Below, piece after piece: positions 47,801-62,000 of a stretch of DNA of 64,000 bases. The notes under the pieces were generated by a model. The model was not told where the DNA came from. It made no database searches and worked only from the letters and a program-made list of their open reading frames with translations. The stretch is from Andrena cerasifolii (taxonomy: Eukaryota > Arthropoda > Insecta > Hymenoptera > Andrenidae). The stretch covers positions 14,149,433 to 14,213,432 of the forward strand of contig NC_135120.1 of the NCBI RefSeq assembly GCF_050908995.1, read 5' to 3'. The position numbers and the translations under genes are program-made. The number at the start of each line of letters is the position of its first letter. Position 1 is the first letter of the stretch.

Positions 47801-50800
47801 CCGAATTGGTCCGGTTGGCCTACTCGTTCGGCCCTTCGCTTTGTCCGTCGCTTCCCGCGATCGGAATTCGAAGTGTTCCCGCCGTACTCGTTTGCAGAAC
47901 TCTCGATCCCACAGATTTCTGATTTGCCGCTTCCTCGAGGGTGCCTCGCGCGACCGTTGCGCCGCTGTCATCGTCGCTCTGTCGCGTCGCTGATTCCACG
48001 TGTCATGTTCGATGATTAATCGAAAAGTGTACATAGTGCCGCGCGTTGCGAGTGACGCGGCACATTTATGCAATTTATACGCGCGATACTGCGTGTTCGA
48101 TCACGTTAACGTCGACCTAACCCATCCCCGGATGGTGACACTACGCTGACATTAATAGCTCGGTGTCATTAATTTCGTCATCAGTATTGATAAGCAATTA
48201 AGCAATTTGGTAATTGAGCGGGTCATCGTTTCACTGTGGCATGTTTCCTGGAGGGAAAAGTCGCTACGAAAATGAGTTTTTAGCGGCATTCATAAAAAGC
48301 AGGGCGACCTTGTGCATTTTTTATACGATCTCAATAAATGATTTTTATTTACCGTCAAAATAAATTGGAAATTCTTCGTGCTACAGTGAAACGTAGGATC
48401 GTCGCGCAGAAGCATAGAACTCGTGCTACAGAGATCTATGTAGGTCGAGCGAGTATTAACAGTATCCCGACGTTGTGTTACGGGTTCTGATCCTATTGCC
48501 AGTCTTAATCCACCGATCGAAAAGTCAACTTCTCGTCCCGCCGGACGGGAATGGCGAAGTGGAGGGTATCGATGACGGAATCGCCGATTAACGTCCCGGA
48601 TCGAAACAAACGCCTGAACGAGAGAAATTCGGGTCAGCACTCGCGACACAGTTCCAGCATCGGTGGACATCGATAACGCTCATCGTCGTTGGGACAACTT
48701 CGATCGTCGATAGGCGGGCCAGTGCGAGGATTTTCTGATATTCCTTTCGTTGAAATCCCCCTTGGGGAGTTGGGGCGAGTTACTGGACGCGTAATTCACG
48801 GCATCGTCTGGTAGCGTGTACGTGGGCCATTAAATTGGCGCGCGAGTTGCACGAACAGAGAATAACAAAGCTCCGATCGATAAATACCAGCGGCGCGGTG
48901 CGTGCGAATTCCAGGGTGCAACACATTTTTCGGGTAATTCCCGGTAAAGTGGGCTCGATAAAATTTTGATCTCGATATAATTCCGCGTGCACGCTCGCAC
49001 CCCCTCCCTTCACCATTTTCCCGCAACGATTACCGCGCATAATGCCGAGGATTAACAGCATCGGCCACGAGCGCTGTGTTTCCTTGCATTTTTTACCGCG
49101 GCCTACTCAAAAAGTCCTCGAATGTTCATTTTAACCCGCTACGAGGCAAATCGTGATATAATCGCGGAGAGTTGGCGATTTGTCATTTAGAGAAGCTTCC
49201 ATCTATCAGGCTCGATTCATGTGTAATGAAAAGCTACTCTCTTTTTTTTATAGACTTCGTTAGTTCACTCGCTGAATAAAGGCACCCTTAGAGAGTCTAT
49301 GAGTCGTGTAATAAGGTCGTTTAAGGGTCGAACGGGTGATTGAAGGCTCAGGTAAGAGAGTCTTCATTCAGATCGAAGACATCGGTGAGGTAGAGATAAC
49401 GACTTTAATATTCCACTCATTAATTACCCACCCTTGGCCGCGTAAAACCGGGCGGGAAACATTCTTGCGCCGACGCTATAAATTATGTATGGAAACGAGC
49501 TAGTTAGCTGGGCAATGAAGAACTGGGTTGGTTAGCTTTCCCGTCACACACTTCCCCTTGTTTTTCCGCCGTTTAAATTCCCGCATCTGTAGTAGGTATC
49601 TGCTTCCCGGGAACGACCGACTTCTGTTTAGAGAAGAAATTGATTCTATTTAAAACGAACTAGCGGCGATCTTGAGATCTGGTAAATTGACGACCTACCT
49701 TTACGCGTTGCAACATTTTTCTGAACCAATTTCGTTTAAATCAATATTTGCGGAGTTATCAAAGCAGTCCCAGTTACGTGCCCCGCCCTGTGTACTGATC
49801 TTAGGATATATCGAGGTTTCTCGCAAGTCCAATAACGGGGTTTCTCCATTTCGCGGAAAATTCATCTCGATAGATTTACGATTGTTAAAAAAACAAAGAG
49901 AGATCATCGGTATGTTTTTCTTTCCTACAACACCAAGTAGGTGGGCTCTCTCTCTCTCCCTCTAGAGGCTTCGCCGTTACAGATATTAATGTGAAAGAAA
50001 GCATAGCTATCTTTGCGATATCCACGCGGAGGGGACAAAGTTTTCCGAGACGCAGGAAATAGAGGCTGATACGACTTTTATGCCTCTGCTTGTACGAGAG
50101 CTCCGAGCATATCCTGGCCATTATATAAAGCGGGGGCGAAATTAAGCTTTGTTAACGGCAAACAAGCGTGACTAAACGCAACCACCGTTGCATATTTTTC
50201 CTGCGAATTACGACGAAACTGCCTTGCGCTGAGTTACGTCGAGTTAATCTGCATTTTGTAAAAATTTCGTTCTACCCATGAAAGTGTTCTCTTAGGTCAC
50301 ACGCATGTGAACGTTCGATACAAGAGTATTTCGCCCTATGCAGTAGTTCGATGCGCAGTAGTGAAGGTCAATGCTTAATCAGACCACGGCCAAAGTGAAT
50401 CATACAGAGTGACTGGTGTCTCTCTATCAATGTTAGCGACTTCTTCGGAGCCCATGAACGTCTATTTTTCTCCTAGGAGAAAGAACGTAACATTCTAATT
50501 AGATAAATAACTGCAACCTTAAGATCCATTCACTGCTCACTCGTAAAAGCGTCAGTCACTCTCATTACACGACGTCCCTAGTCGAGGGAAATATTCTCCA
50601 ACTCCGCGTACTGTGTCTAAAATAAAACTGACAAGCATTGTAAAATATTCGTCGAAAGTATTATTGAATTGGCGATGAAATGAAACTACTCGAGAGCTCT
50701 GCCGGGCCATCCATGTCCCTACGTATCCCTTGGAATTATTGCCACTCGTAAAAATGTTTTCCCTCATGAAATTCCGAATTTTACGTTCAAAGTTGAAAGT

Positions 50801-53800
50801 TTCAATGCATGTGTAATATCATTAGCGTGGCCCCCGGTTTGATTCGAAGGGTTGGGCACGCACTAGCGCGACGATTACTCTGGCGAGGCTAGCCGAGAAT
50901 AAAGAAGAGCGGAGGGATCGATTCGCGTAGGTGTTATCGCGCCAACAGATTCCTATGATTGTATTCTCGATGTTACTCGTCGGCCTTATCGTTTCTGGTA
51001 ACTACCTCCAATCTTCCACGGCAGCCTCCTAACGGCGCTCCCCCGAGACATCTCTCGTCGTCTCCCTCGTTCGTTTCCCTCATTTCATTCACATACACGT
51101 ATGTGTCTTTCGTTCCAACCGTGCGGCCTTGTTTTCCCGCCTGGCAGCTGGTTATATTCCAACCCACGGCTGGTCAACAGCCGTGTCGAGAGAATCCCTG
51201 CGAGAGGGATGATACTGGCCGGGAAGTTCGTTTCGTTCTTGATGCATACGGTGTTTCTGTCCGATTTGCTCGCCTACCGTGACGTATCTGTAGAACATTA
51301 GCCACGTAAGTTTCAGAGTCCCATCCGAGGAGTTTTTACACATGGTAGGGCGCGATTCGGGGTACACTCAAAAAGGAAGGAGAACAGTAGGTATAAGGCA
51401 CGATATATCCCGCTTGGGTTCATAGCCTGCAATGATTTGGATTCGCGGGGTAATTCAATTGTCAATTACGCGGCCATGAATGTTTCACTGGGCTCCCAGG
51501 CTCTCGGAATGGCGGCAGTCAAACAAGTACTAACCCCGGCCAAGGAAAGTTCGAATTATAGAGCATTAAACCGAATCAATGGAGCGTTTTTGCCCTGAAG
51601 CCATTGCGCTATGGATCGACTAGCTAAATCGTATTGTTCGCTACTTAAATCGAATCGAACTCTGGGGTTCAATTAAAGCCAATCCGCCGCACTTAACAGG
51701 GCGCATTGTATTGCCTCGTGATTGTATCGCGGCGCAATATCGCACCTGCTGCAGCGTTGAGGTGTGTACGAGGCACAAAGCTCGGTCTGAGCAAATCTTG
51801 CCAAGCGCAAACCTCGCCGTATCTCCTGGCTAGGTAAATTCTCCGGCAGCTGCACCGTCTCGCGTGCCACATGGGCTCTTGGAGCGAATTAGGGAAGATT
51901 GTTTACCCGTCAGATTTAAAATCACCGGCCAGAAGGCGTTTATGCATGGTCTGGGACGTTAGAGCTCCATGGCCGATCGCGTGGATAAAGTCTCACGCGC
52001 TCGTCCACCTTTATGCACCATCCGAAGGAGAAAGTCGCCGAACGGACCGGTCGATTGGCTCCGATAGCTGATATGCTCGTAATACATTGCCATAAAACGG
52101 CTGATTCGGTGCGCGGGAAACGGCAGTTTCCTCCTCGTGAACGAAAACGCTGTCGCAGAAAATAACTTTCTTTTATTAGTCGCCGTGCTCTCTATTGATT
52201 CGGTGCCCCCTTGATAGAACGGATTCAGTGGGAAATGCGTAGTTTGGTCAGGCATGACTCATTTGTGTGGCGATCTTCGAGGCAAGAATGCCAATGAGAG
52301 ATGCCAGCAGTTGCTCAGGAGACTCCAATACTCCGAAAGCGCGAGGATGTATGCACGCGCCTCGTAGTGCATGGATTAAAATGAAACGATATGTGCAAGG
52401 CACGCTTGACGACGAGCCTCCGCTTTTATAACCACTTAAGCTAAGGGAAGTCGCCTCTGTGGGATTAAGTAAAGTAAGTATTAAGCGACGAACGATGCCG
52501 TGGCATCTCCTGTGCGGGATTAAGAGGAGCAGTTTTAAAATCTCCCCTAAATATTGCCCGGAGTGCTGGGACGGCGGAGGAACAAGGACTTCCTAAATAG
52601 TGTCACAAGTATTACGGCGTCGCGAGAAGAGAGAGACACTATCTTTTCAGAGTGTCCGAGACACTGTGGCGGCACAAAGGGAGGCATCCCTTTCACGGGA
52701 GCTTCAGTGCCACGGAAAAAGGGGGCGCCTTCCTCTTTATTCAACACTGTCGGAGCATCCGAATGGTCAAACAACGGACAATTAAGACGCGAGAGCTTCC
52801 TCGCCCTACTACTTGAAACTTGAAGCGACAGAAATATGAATTCCAAGCTACTTCTCCCATCGCCATTGTGCCGCGGAATTTTTCATCGCCGCGGAAACAT
52901 TCGGATCGTAAGAAATGCTCCTTTCTTCGGGATACCGCCGTTCCTGGAGGAAGTTGATGGCCGAGGCACTCAGGCCGCATTGGGCGCTCGCTATCCTGTT
53001 CGGAAGCGTTGCGGAGGAGACGCGACAGCTGGCCGATCAAGAAACAATCGGGCAAAGAATGTTCGAAATGTAAAATCGATGATCCAAGTGGTGGATAAGC
53101 CGGGGGAGAGATATATCGACAGGAAAAGGCAGGATCACAAAGGAGAGGAGGAGGAGGCGGGATGAGATCGGTCAGGCTCAGGACGGAGACGCCTCTGCTC
53201 TCTTCTTTTTACTACACTTTCTTCCTTCCCTCTTGTCCTGTTCAGAGCTGCTCCGGAGATATCCGGCTCGAGGCACTTGAAGCTCGTCGACTTAATAATG
53301 CAACGTCCCCGGGACCGTCATTTCGCACAGACAACTTTGCGTAGATTGAGCACCCCGACCGCTTCCCCTTGCCCGTGACTCGGGACGATTGGCAAACTGA
53401 GTTCGGCCTGGCAGCTTCCTTCTCGTTAACGCACGCTCATATTTGCTTACTCGCAGCGGCCGCTAGCCCCCTCGATTCCTCTTCCTCCAACGACGACGGC
53501 AATGTCGTTTTCCGTCGAATACAGTCGGTGTCCATTAGTGATGCTTGCTTATTAATGGCCAGGTACGCGGCGGCAATTTATTATTAACCGATCGTCGACT
53601 TATGATCTAAACTTTGTCGACGCGCTTCGCTCGCTCCGCCAGGACTGTTTCTTTTGGCTTGGGCGACGCTGAAGATGCTTATTTTATGGGGTAAGCTGTA
53701 CAGTGCTAGGGATGCCAGCTGAGGAGGAGATTAAAATTTGGGAAACTTCTCAGGCGGACTTTAATTCGTGGGAATTATCAATTATCCAAACAGTATATCG

Positions 53801-55783
53801 ATATCTCAAATTTTAATTTTTCCTTGTATGTCGTTCTTGATATTCTGCAAATGAAAAGGGAGATTTGACCTTGGAGACGCCTAAATTTTTATCCGAGGCA
53901 GCCGTGTCTCTTTCGTGAAACTTGACGCAGCCGAAAGTTCCTCAACAGAGAAGTATCTACTTGTTTGCTTTCTAATTTTGCGAGTAAAGGGGGGAGGAGA
54001 AGGTGTTTTTGAGGGAATAGTAACTAGATGATGGATTCCAGGGGAATCTGATGTATTCTTGGCATTTCTGAGGGCAAGGCAGAGCCGCCGTAACACGTTG
54101 TTCCAATTTCTCGGAGGGTTTATCGGGGCGCGTCAGAGCCAAAGCTGATCGCGTAGCCCAAGCGTTTTGTCATTTTGTATGTGGCCAGCTTACATAAATT
54201 GCATCGACAGGCTGCTTTCTGTTGCGTGCTTCCATTGACGGACAGCCGATATTATGCTTTCGCGTGTGCTTGGAATCGAAGAGCGTGTATGGCGAGCAGA
54301 TATTGAGTTCGCAGGATATTGGCTGTTTTTGCAGCGACGCAAGTGCAGCTAGAACCATGTTTTCTTCGCTGCGTCTGTGTACCTCCAATTATATTACAAT
54401 GGGGCCAGCTTCCTCATTCTTTTGTCGCAACCCTCGTCATTGATTGGAATAATACACTTCTTATCGTTCTCAAAATTGCAGTTCCTTCGCGTTCATTGAT
54501 AGGGAAATATTGCACAGAGTGTCTATTGACATTGAAAAGGAATTTGGTAGTGACTATAAACGAATTCTGTCGAACTAGTATGCTGGACACGCGTAGGATG
54601 TGATATTCAGGACCAACTGGCGAGTACGTGTATCCTGAAATTGACGAGAAACTATACGCGATGTTAATGCTCGTATTTTAGGTTATCGATTGCAAGTGGG
54701 TGTGCCTTGGAATAAACGTCCTCCAGGTCACGCTATAAATAATAATCATAAGGCGGTGAATCATACGATACTAGGCAGCAGGGCGTAGGCTTTTAGAAGC
54801 TACTCCGACAGAAAGTAGAAATTTCTACTTCATGCTTCACACATGCATTCGAAACATTTTTATATTGTCCATTGCGAACAAGAAATACGGATCGCGTACT
54901 TTCAGCCTGGTATTTACGATAAAGCATGGGGAAAGAGATACACCATCGATAAATTTAAAAGGGGCGACTGTATAATGCGAGCACAGCGTAAGTGTGCATT
55001 TGGACCATCGCCAGCGCGCAAAATTTGTGCGTGAACGTACGCTAGGGTAGTTCAGTAATTTAAACGCAGGGTTAATTGCGTTATCATAGCACTTAACTCG
55101 AAAAAGAATTAGAAAGTAAATTCATACAGTGGCGTCTCTAATGATGCTTTTAAGTTTAGATACGTTTGCAGCTCACTCGGGTACAGGATTTTCCAACTAA
55201 AGTGGTGTTAAAGTTGGAAATGGGAAGCCGTTTTGCATTAGCTCGCTGCAAAAGTTTGTTCCTCTGACGCGATACTCGGTTCCGCTACGTAGGCTGCTCC
55301 AGCAGTTTTGCCAAGATTAACGTAACAAGCGTCGACACCGTGATACTTGATATTTAATCTTCGATTATCGTTCTCCATGTTCGGAAATCGCGAACGATGT
55401 ATACAGGAGGACGACGAAGATGCCGCAAATTGCCACCGCTTAATTGGGCGTTGCCTGTTGCTCCTTATAGAGATACATCAGCGGGGGCCGCTCGATGTTG
55501 TTCGATCGAAGATTTAGTGCCTGGATTGAGATTAGGTGTCTATCGATCACGGTAGCAATCTTAGTTTTAATGGGTAGAGGAATATTGTTAGAGGCGCTAG
55601 GAAATAACTACGAGTCTGGAATGATTCGGTAGCAGGCACCAAGAATACTGGTGCCTGATATTTCATTCGTTTCCCTAGACTCGGGAGTTTCTCATTGATA
55701 ATTCAACTTCGTAGTAATATCCACGAATGAAAATTCTCGTTACGACGCGCCTGTGTTCCGTGATCAAACTCCACTAATTGTAT
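38896..55783. other. Long non-coding stretch; no recognised gene
   Basis: About 16.9 kb without a gene I can support. It includes a perfect 20-bp palindrome (39399-39418), an AT-rich segment at about 40.6-41.5 kb beginning with CACAGTGGGG, a possible minus-strand signal-peptide-like exon (41916-42006, low confidence), AT-rich DNA at about 45.7-46.1 kb, and short CT repeats near 49946-49958. Opposing open frames near 46.56-46.98 kb and 52.55-53.16 kb are typical of chance frames in GC-rich DNA. Confidence 0.35.
39399..39418. repeat. Perfect 20-bp palindrome
   Basis: GTTTTGTTACGTAACAAAAC is its own reverse complement. The centre GTTACGTAAC resembles bZIP (PAR/C/EBP-like) sites, whose consensus is TTACGTAA. 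That makes it a plausible single binding site. Nothing else supports a function. Confidence 0.6.
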
Positions 55784-56010
55784 CAATGTGTGCCAACTTT
55801 TTTTTAATTGTGATCCCCTTTTATAATATTCAAATAACTTGCCCACCCCCCGCCCCCATGTAAGGTAAGGTAAATTTAATAAATTAAAGAAAACACAATA
55901 AAAAATAGATATCGCAGAATATAATTCTAATTTAATAATATTAAAAAAAGAAAAACCGTGGCGACCCCCCCGGAAAACACTTCGCGATCCACACAGGTTG
56001 GGAATCACTG
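55784..56010. mobile_element. hAT-type MITE, 227 bp
   Basis: The left end reads CAATGTGTGCCAACTTTTTT with GATCCCC following. The right end, reverse-complemented, reads CAGTGATTCCCAACCTGTGT with GGATCGCG following. This is the CAGTG..TCCCAACC terminus typical of Charlie/Tip100-like hAT elements. An imperfect 8-bp duplication flanks it: AATTGTAT (55776-55783) and AATTAGCT (56011-56018), 5 of 8 matching, as expected for an old hAT insertion. The interior is A/T-rich with C runs and has no ORF. Confidence 0.7.
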
Positions 56011-56018
56011 AATTAGCT

Positions 56019-59000
56019 GGCATATCAAGTATTTCATCGCGTTACGATTTCGATGCACAGAACCATCGATCGCGGAGGAAGGGAGAGACTGACACGATAT
56101 TTTGCAAACTCGCGGTGAAGTACCGTTTCGATGTAAAAGGCACGCGTACTTTCACGTTATGCCAGCAGCTAGTGGTTCTCCTCGAGAAAACCCATTATGG
56201 TGAAACATTGACGTTGAAGATTTCAATTTCTTTGTCGAGTGGGTCAGGGAGAAAGCCCACTTCCGCTCGATCCTCGGTTGCACCTCCGCAGCCACTCCAC
56301 CGTTAGTCGTAAACCTTTTGCCATGTCGTGTACAGCAGAGGGTTTTATGTAGGTCCAGACTGACGAAAGCTTGCTCCTCTTTGCCCTTTCTTGCGCAGCC
56401 ATTAACTAAATCTTCGCTTTACGAGCCCGCAGACCGATGCAGGTCGGCCGATATAATTGTTATACGTCGCCTCGCCTGCTCGCGATGATCCTGCATTCGC
56501 CATACGAATGGTACTCCTGGAAAAAAAACCGATATCAGGTTTACCAGAGCAACTGTACGAAGGATGCAACTCGTGTTCAAATCTTGTTCTCCAAACGCAT
56601 ATCCTTCACGCAGCGAACGAGAAACAAAGAGATCCTTCGGCGTGGCTAGAGATGAAATTTTTCGAGGTCGATTCGGGGAACTCGGCGCACGGGCAGGTGC
56701 TCCCTGCTACCCCATTATTTATCATATCGATAAGGAGCAAATAGCCTTAGGTGGTTGCAACGGGACGAGTCACGGCGCGACGTTCACGTAGCGAGTGCAC
56801 CCTCGGTGGATATGTACGGCATCTGGTGTGTGTTTTCCGTATGTAACTTATCTTCATTTCGCGGCGGAAAAGGAAATGTCTGTTTTCTCATCCTCACTTG
56901 TCACCTGCGCCGTTGAATTATGTATGCCGCATGCACACGTACAGACGACGCGACGCCTCGGAATATGTTATTCGAGTATCGCGGATCCCGATACAACGTT
57001 TACCGTGTACGCTCCGCGTGTCTCGTTTCCCATTTTCTCACGGCGTTGTAGTGGAGATCGCTGGTAATCATCAGTTGTTTGTCAAGGAGCCGCGTTGGAT
57101 TTGTATAAATCTGCTCGCCTCTTCTAATGGAAATGCGTTGCAGCAACGGTCCCCGAGCGACCTGCCACGTTACTCGCATCTCCTCCCGACTCTTCGAGCA
57201 AATTACGGTAACCCTCTCCTACCGTGCTTTGCCTGTATAAAACGTTTGAATGTCCCCACAGTTTTCTTCGTCGTAGAATTTCTTGTATCAATATCCTCGC
57301 ATCGAAGTGTCCGTCTGTAATTCCTAAGCCTCCTGTGAACGCTGGCTCATGGTTCCCCGCGTTCCTCTAGCGCCCGCGATCCACATTTTCGCGCACCGAT
57401 AACGAGAAGCTTCGGCAGCAACGTTCCTCCGTCAATCCGTACGGAAATTTTCCATGCATCGTACGTGTTTCCCAGACGGATATTAAGAAGTGGCAGGATA
57501 TTGGTATCCGCATTGTACTTTCGGTCCGGCGCGGTACGTTGCATTCAATATCGCAGGAGTTACCGGCGTTGCAACAGCGGAAAAAGCTAGCGGGCCGAGG
57601 CTACTTAAGCTCTGAAAAGTTATCCGCGGAGGGGGGAAAAAAAAAGGAGCAGAAATTCTCGCCGCTGCCTCCTCGATAAATCGAAAACTGGCGAACGGAT
57701 TCTGATTGAACGCTAGCCGTGTGGCTAGCAATTTAAATATGCAGGACTCGCAGCGTCTCTTTCGCTCCTCCGCCCGCCCTTTATCCGCGTTATGCTTCTC
57801 TTCGTTAGTCCTTGCATTTTTTAAGCCGAGCACCCAGCGATTCGCTGCGTACATATCATACATATGCATACGTTTCTAGTAAATGCCCGCGGCCCCGATG
57901 TTCAACCGGGCCGCACAACGGAGGAATATTAATTTCCAACACTTTTCGGGCGCGCTCGCGATAAATTTTTAAACAGTTGACACACGTCGGCGGGCGTGAC
58001 ACGCACGGTTTCTAATTAAATCGCGTTATCGAGGCGAGTCAATTATTTCCCCGAGCGCAGGCGGAGACTGATCGGTTTTTGCGATTGAAATATTCAATCG
58101 CGTCGCGATTGAAATAAAAATCAGGGCACTGGGCAGAATCTTCGTGAGTGACGTATGGGCGCAACTGTCGGTCTGCGTGAAATTTTCCACTGAAACTCCA
58201 CGTTTGTTCGTGGCGCTGTGAAATGAGAAAGAATATTTTATTACGCTATTTGTTGTTCACTTGAAATTGCACGTGTAACGCATCCTGTCTATAGCAGGCA
58301 TCTAAACATCTCGCGTTACATATCAGAGCCAGCGGGGCACTACCGTTTCCTCCGTTGCAAAATATAATTGCGTTCTCAGCAACGTCGAATAACATGATAT
58401 CGTGCCTCTATGCTGCCCCCGATTTACGTGACGTGCATCCTGCAACAGCGTTTGACGATATGATCTCGCACTTGGCTGCAAATCGTAACCGCCATTAATC
58501 AGCGACCGATACAAAGCAGCAGGAGGCTCATTAATTATTTCTGAACGATGGCATAAGAAATCCCGGTTGCTGGAATCGGGCACGATGCTCGTCAGCGTTA
58601 AACAGGCTGCGGGCAGAGTTGAATGTTCAGAACGTGTATATCTCGGTGAAATACGGTGCTCCCGGCTCGCTAGGACCAAGTCCTTGTTCAAGCCCCGCTA
58701 TTTATTAGCCCGGCAGCCACGTTGACGAGCGACTACTGTTGACTACTGTTAATTAAATCCGGGCAATTATTTTACACGACGTCGTAAACTATCCCCCGTA
58801 TCTGTGCTGTCCCGTGGAAGTAGAATACCTACACCTTGCTATTGTTCGGTATCGATCCCCTCGATGCACATTGTCGCTGGTATCCCGTCGCCGGGTCGAT
58901 CAGCGCACGAATTCATCGTGTGTTGTCCTCTCGCCTAGCAAACTGCTGGCGAAAGACCATCATCCCCCTGCAGAGCAGGAAGTTTCTTTAATCCTTTGAA

Positions 59001-62000
59001 CATCGAACGTGTCGAGGACGCGAGTGGACGCGTCCCATCACCGTCAGCCGTCGTTTTATCGAAGATTAAACGACTCCGGCGATGATTAAACGTGGCCGGT
59101 GTCGATGCTGTTAATTATGCCCAACGTCCTCAACCGTTTCTCTCCTCTTTCGTTTTGCAATCTTACGGCAGTGTAACTGCTGATAAATACGGTGACGGAT
59201 ACCTTATTATTCATGTTTCTGTTAGATCGTAGTTATAAGTTGGCAAAGGCGTGGTGTTGCAATCCTGAAGGGTTTGTGTGATTTATGGTGTTCGTTTTGT
59301 GAACAGTTTGAACTTTGCTGCAGTCAGTCGTGAATTCTTTGATTTGGAAACTTCAATGGGTTCGGGGTTTGAAATGTCCGTAGAATATGGAGGATCTAGA
59401 GCAGAGTTTGTACTGAATATGTCCTACAATTCAGATATTCTACTACTTAGGGCAGTTCAGGTGCATGAAGGTTGAAAGTGTCGATAGTGTGAATAATTCA
59501 AATGCTTCTAAAGCTACACGGTCCAAAGTTCAGATTCGATAGTCGGGAGTCTTTTGATTCCTGAAACCGATCTCCTGATACACGTAAATTCTATTTTCAC
59601 TCTCTTCCGTCGTTCGTAGAGGTTCATAGATAAAATTAGGGATGTGAGTGAATCTACGTTAGGCAGCTCCTCAATTCGGGAAACAGGTTGAAATATTTCA
59701 AAGTGATTCGAGTCCGGGTATTCACAGACATTCCATTACTGCTTCTGTTGTACACACGATCGAAAATGGAAATTTATATTCAAACACCTATTTTCGAGCT
59801 CGAAGTGAAATTAGAAATGCACCATGTTGACGTCAATCGCGCGTACTTTCTACTTCGTTGTAGTGGAACAAGTTACACGGAAACACAGGCCACGCTTAAC
59901 TAAAGTAAGTGGCAGAATTGGGACTGTTCTTTTAGTGGTTGCAATCGTTGCATAAAATATGGAAATGTGATTGGACCTACTTCGAGGAATATTAAAAATA
60001 AACTGCGGACCTCGGGACGATGGAACAAGGTAGAACAGTTTTCTCGATCTTCAACGGGGAAATTCGATCCCATTAAATTGGCACTTCATTTTCCATCGCG
60101 GAAGTTTGAATATCTTTAATAAACAGCGAGTGTGAAATGTACTTGTACCTGGGTACAGAACACGAAAGCAAGGAGACAATTATACTGTAGGAGACGCGGT
60201 GTTTTCTACGTATTGAGGTGCCACGTGTGATTATTGTTGCCGATGCTCGATTGTGCGTAGGGTTTGGCAATACCACGGGAGCGCCGGGCCGCTAACGTTT
60301 GACCGACAGTCAGTTGTCTTACCGAGCCAGGCTCGAGGAGGTTCGCTACATTACAACTATATGTATAAATATATATAAATAACCATACATGGCATTTATT
60401 CTTACACGTGTTACCACAATACCTTCGCCTCCTTCGAGCCTTTTATTTGCTTTTTTCCATTTCGCCAAAAGTACCGAATGGATTTTCCTTCCCGTCTCGT
60501 AACATCAACCTAAAATATCGCGCAGAAATTAGGACGATCGGTCATTGTTCCGCGCGTCGCGCTAAGCATATAATTGTATTCTCGTGAAATGTACCCCGTT
60601 TTGCAATTGACCTAATTTCGTTCGATCTCTTCTTTATTTGTACAAACTTTATTATTTCTCTTTCTCGCTCTCCCCGTTTGTCCCGCGAGACATTCGAATT
60701 CAGCGACCCCATCAAACCGTTTGCTTACGTTCGTTATTTGTCGTCCAGTCAGCGCTTCGCGGAAAGCACCCGACAGATCGCGTAAAAAATCATTGGCACA
60801 CCAGTCCTCGCGCAGCCCCCTGAATTTTTTCCAATTGTTCGGTCCATCGTGCTCGAAGGTAAACCGAGTCACATTTTCGAAACGGCGGGCAAATTACACA
60901 GAAATGAAATCTCGCACACTGAACGTCCGAAAGCCAAGCCGCACAACGTTCCCAATATGCGTTCGCAACCAAGATGAGCGCGGGGCAGACGAATTAACAT
61001 CAAAACCGATTTCCGTCGAGCTTTATAAATTTGCCCGCATTATCCTTGGATTTACAGCAGCGGTGGCTTTTCTATTGCATTAATAAGTCATTAACGAGCA
61101 TGACGCTGCTAGAGGTTCCATCGATCCCGGGTTCGCGTTGAAACGGAACGCGGCGGTGAGCACAGCACGTATGCAAACGGGGGCGAAAATTCGGTGGACA
61201 AAAAAAAGGCGAGTAAAAGCGTGTTTCAATTTTCGTTCTGTATCAGCATCGGCCCTCTGCTTTTTCAGTGGGCCGTTTAAACGTGGAAACGTTGTTGCGC
61301 CCGTTGTCGTTCGTTCATCAGGATAAACACACGCACGATCCTATTTCGTTTCGATGCCATCGGTATCGCCCGCATAATGGAGGATATTTCCTGCTGGTCC
61401 CTGCGATGGTTATGCATTTCCGTGTCCCCGTGAGAAATTAACCATCCGACCGACACACTGGCCGGCCGACGTAGACGAGGTAAAGAAGAGGAAAAAATAT
61501 GGAAGAGAGACGCGGCGGGGCAATCAATGGGAAACGCGGTTGGCGCAGCCCGAAGCGAATTACCGTTCGAAAGAAAAGTTTCGCCCGGATTCGTAACGAA
61601 TACTACCGCATTTTCGCTCTGTTTAGCTTGGTCCGGGCGAGCTGCCGCGTTACTCGGCCAAACGCCCCCCTCCCGAATCGTTGAATTGGTCGTGAATTTT
61701 TCTAGGCTACCCATCTCTCACGTTTGCCTTGTCATTTGCACAGGCCGCGGCGACAGCGGTACGCCAAAACGCACGCTACCACCAAGACACAATTTTCCTA
61801 GGAATCGTTGGTTGATAATTGAAATTCTCTCGTCAATTGAAATACTTGGCCTGCAGAAGAGTGATCATTCAATGGGTTGGCTGACTGGAAAAATAATCCG
61901 AAGCTCCGGCGTTAAGTGTCACTGGTTAGCTGCAATTAAAGTACCCCGCAAACTTCGATCCACCCTTGCTGGAAAGCATCGTCGCATTCCCCCACGTATA

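Noticed and set aside
53246..53344. Exon after a very strong acceptor (long pyrimidine tract then TTCAG at 53241-53245)
   Set aside because: The phase needed to follow the donor at 16708 meets a stop within about 12 codons. No protein-like content and no convincing donor follows.
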